From contig NZ_KB907806.1 in assembly GCF_000382225.1 (NCBI RefSeq), positions 125,559 through 189,558 on the forward strand: a DNA stretch of 64,000 nucleotides, written 5' to 3'. The notes beneath the pieces were generated by a model. That model was given only the letters and a program-made list of their open reading frames with translations. It was not told the origin of the DNA and did not search any database. Shown piece by piece: positions 62,591-64,000 of the stretch (position 1 is its first letter; each line of letters opens with the position of its first letter). Source of the stretch: Hymenobacter aerophilus DSM 13606. Its GTDB lineage: Bacteria > Bacteroidota > Bacteroidia > Cytophagales > Hymenobacteraceae. The position numbers and the translations under genes were made by a program.

Positions 62591-63672
62591 TTCGGCCGGC
62601 TTAGCTTGAACTCCAGCGTGGTGCCTTCGCCCGGCTCGCTGTGGACGCGGATGACGGACTTGTGCGCTTCAACCAGATGCTTGCTGATGGCCAGCCCCAG
62701 CCCGGTGCCGCCCGCCGCCCGCGACTCGCGGCTGCGGCTTTTGTCGATGCGGTAGAAGCGCTCAAAAATGCGCTGCTGGTGCTGCTTGGCAATTCCTTCG
62801 CCGTCGTCGCGCACCTGCACGCGCACTTTGCGGGCGCCGGTTTCCAGGCTGACCACCACGTGGCCCGGCTGGCGGCCGTACTTGATGGCATTGTCAATCA
62901 GGTTGATGAGCACCTGCCGGATGCGGCTGCGGTCGGCCAGCACGGGCACGGTTTCGGCGGCGGTGGCGGCATCGGCAGGCAGCAACTGCAACTCCAGGCG
63001 CACCTGCTGGCGGGCGGCTGACTGCTCCAGTTGCTCGAACACGTCGCGCACCAGCTGGGCCAGGTCGAAGGGCTGGCGGCGCATCCGGAGCACGCCTTTT
63101 TCGAGCTGCGAGATGGTCACCAGGTCCTGCACCAGTTGGTCGAGGGCGTCGAGGCTGGCGGCGGCTTTGCGCAGAAACTTGCGGCGCGTGGCCGCATCCA
63201 TGCTGCCGGTTGGGCTTTCCTCTTCCTCATCGAGCACAGTGTGCACGAAGCCCTGGGCGGCGAAAATCGGCGTTTTCAGCTCGTGCGATACGTCGGCCAG
63301 AAACTCGCGCCGCAGCTCTTGCAGCCGTTTCAGCTCGTCAATTTCCTGCTGCTTGCGCTGGGCCATGTCCAGGATTTCCTCGCGCATGCGTCGCAGCGGC
63401 TCGGGCCGGAACAGCAGCTTGTTCGACAGGCGCCGGAAATCCTTGCGCTTGATGTATTCCAGCTCCTGGTAGATGTTGTTGACCTCCCGGAAAATCAGCG
63501 CCTCAAACAGCAGATACAGCAGCAGAAAGCACGCCGCCACCGTAATGGCCGCCGCCAGCACCGCCTGCTGGCGCGATAGAGTCGGCACGGTCAGCGCCAG
63601 CGCCGTGAGCACCGCCGCCACCAGCCCCGACAGCAGCAGGGCAATGCTGCGGGAAGATAAATCCAGGCGCAT
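62587..63672 (-). CDS. PhoR-like membrane sensor histidine kinase
   Basis: 361 residues. Two membrane helices lie at about 8-30 and 38-62, with almost no periplasmic loop, so it senses at or within the membrane or through a partner. A HAMP-like linker follows (VNNIYQELEYIKRKDFRRLS). The kinase core has His130 (FLADVSHELKTP), then INLIDNAIKYG, VRDDGEGIAKQHQ and GTGLGLAISKHLVEAH. No receiver gene is in view; upstream lies an IS5-type transposase, so the partner may have been separated or be elsewhere. Confidence 0.93.
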   Translation of the reverse strand: MRLDLSSRSIALLLSGLVAAVLTALALTVPTLSRQQAVLAAAITVAACFLLLYLLFEALIFREVNNIYQELEYIKRKDFRRLSNKLLFRPEPLRRMREEILDMAQRKQQEIDELKRLQELRREFLADVSHELKTPIFAAQGFVHTVLDEEEESPTGSMDAATRRKFLRKAAASLDALDQLVQDLVTISQLEKGVLRMRRQPFDLAQLVRDVFEQLEQSAARQQVRLELQLLPADAATAAETVPVLADRSRIRQVLINLIDNAIKYGRQPGHVVVSLETGARKVRVQVRDDGEGIAKQHQQRIFERFYRIDKSRSRESRAAGGTGLGLAISKHLVEAHKSVIRVHSEPGEGTTLEFKLSRPK

Positions 63673-63710
63673 TTAGGAATTAGGAATTAGGAATTAGGAA
63701 TTAGGAATTA
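63673..63710. repeat. Heptamer tandem repeat (TTAGGAA x5) abutting the histidine kinase start
   Basis: Five perfect copies of TTAGGAA plus TTA. On the minus strand they read TTCCTAA up to the ATG with no gap, so the whole visible leader next to the start is repeat. Confidence 0.92.
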
Positions 63711-63807
63711 TGAAGCTGTTTAGGAAGTAGTCAGTCAGGCGCAAAACAGAAAAGACTCCCACAAAAGCGGGAAATTTGAGGTGCGACCCATCTCCTTTCC
63801 CTCCCTC

Positions 63808-64000
63808 ATGGAAGTCTTGAGCAAAGATATAATTACCCGCTGGATACTGCCCTTGTTGCCGGCCCGTGCTGGTGGCCGCCGCGCAAGCGTCGACCCGGCT
63901 GAGGTGGTGGGCGCCATCTGCTACAAGCTCAAAACAGGCTGCCAGTGGCGCTGGCTGCCCGTAAAAGCCTTGTTCACCGGCGAGCCGCTGAGCTGGCAGG
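63808..64000 (+). CDS. IS5-type transposase, 5' part only
   Basis: 64 visible codons from ATG 63808: EVLSKDIITRWILPLLPARA, then VDPAEVVGAICYKLKTGCQW and RWLPVKALFTGEPLSWQ. The YKLKTGCQWRWLP stretch is the N-terminal DUF4096-like module of IS5-family (IS1182/IS427 type) transposases. The catalytic DDE part is outside the window. The left end of the element probably lies near 63740-63760, where AAGACTCCCACAAAAGCGGG may be the inverted repeat, which cannot be tested without the right end. Confidence 0.8.
   Translation, partial: MEVLSKDIITRWILPLLPARAGGRRASVDPAEVVGAICYKLKTGCQWRWLPVKALFTGEPLSWQ

Overview
The window reads as a chromosomal segment of a GC-rich member of the Bacteroidota, most likely Cytophagales/Hymenobacteraceae (Hymenobacter-like). 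The evidence is a SusC/SusD pair under an ECF sigma/FecR switch, TonB-family proteins, the ribosomal order rplM-rpsI-rpsB-tsf, the near absence of Shine-Dalgarno sequences, and promoters of the Bacteroidota type. The clearest promoter is TTTG-N19-TAACTTTG upstream of rplM. I saw no rRNA, tRNA, CRISPR array or prophage.

Layout. 1-12075 (minus strand): an ECF sigma factor, a FecR anti-sigma, a SusC-type TonB-dependent receptor with an STN signalling domain, a SusD lipoprotein, a TlpA-like thiol-disulfide oxidoreductase, a DsbD-like electron conduit and a CysM-like cysteine synthase cut by the window edge. 12423-23751 (plus): secA, deoC with an overlapping SPOR lipoprotein gene, an M20 amidohydrolase, a DUF2490 outer-membrane protein, hsp20, htrA/degP and an ALDH7-type dehydrogenase. 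23825-34435: a MITE with TIRs and target duplication, a second ECF sigma/anti-sigma/DUF4097 locus, then a tightly packed operon of a TPR-MORN protein and two DUF3857 proteins, one with an apparently intact transglutaminase triad and one without it. 34600-45970: a secreted PPC-domain protein, a DUF4442 protein behind a perfect 30-bp palindrome, a diadenylate-cyclase-like protein with an altered RHR motif, a periplasmic double TonB-C protein, a membrane-anchored MutS-like ATPase, a multi-PAS kinase/receiver pair and a FUSC protein. 45997-56534: M28 and S9 peptidases, a DUF5615/DUF433 toxin-antitoxin-like pair, a LysR/YeiH pair, and several small or unassigned secreted proteins. 56740-64000: a pseudogene, the ribosomal operon, a polytopic GT-C-like protein, an RluA-type synthase, a PhoR-like kinase flanked by heptamer repeats, and the start of an IS5-type transposase.

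The strongest unexplained signal is a scattered set of at least sixteen long intergenic palindromes, which by arm sequence fall into about six groups. Within a copy the two arms stay complementary although copies differ from each other. Several groups with unrelated arms share the same loop core, TGCTGA ... TCGTTCAA, in either orientation. This looks like a non-autonomous element family with a conserved core and exchangeable arms. No gene for its mobilising enzyme is visible in the window.
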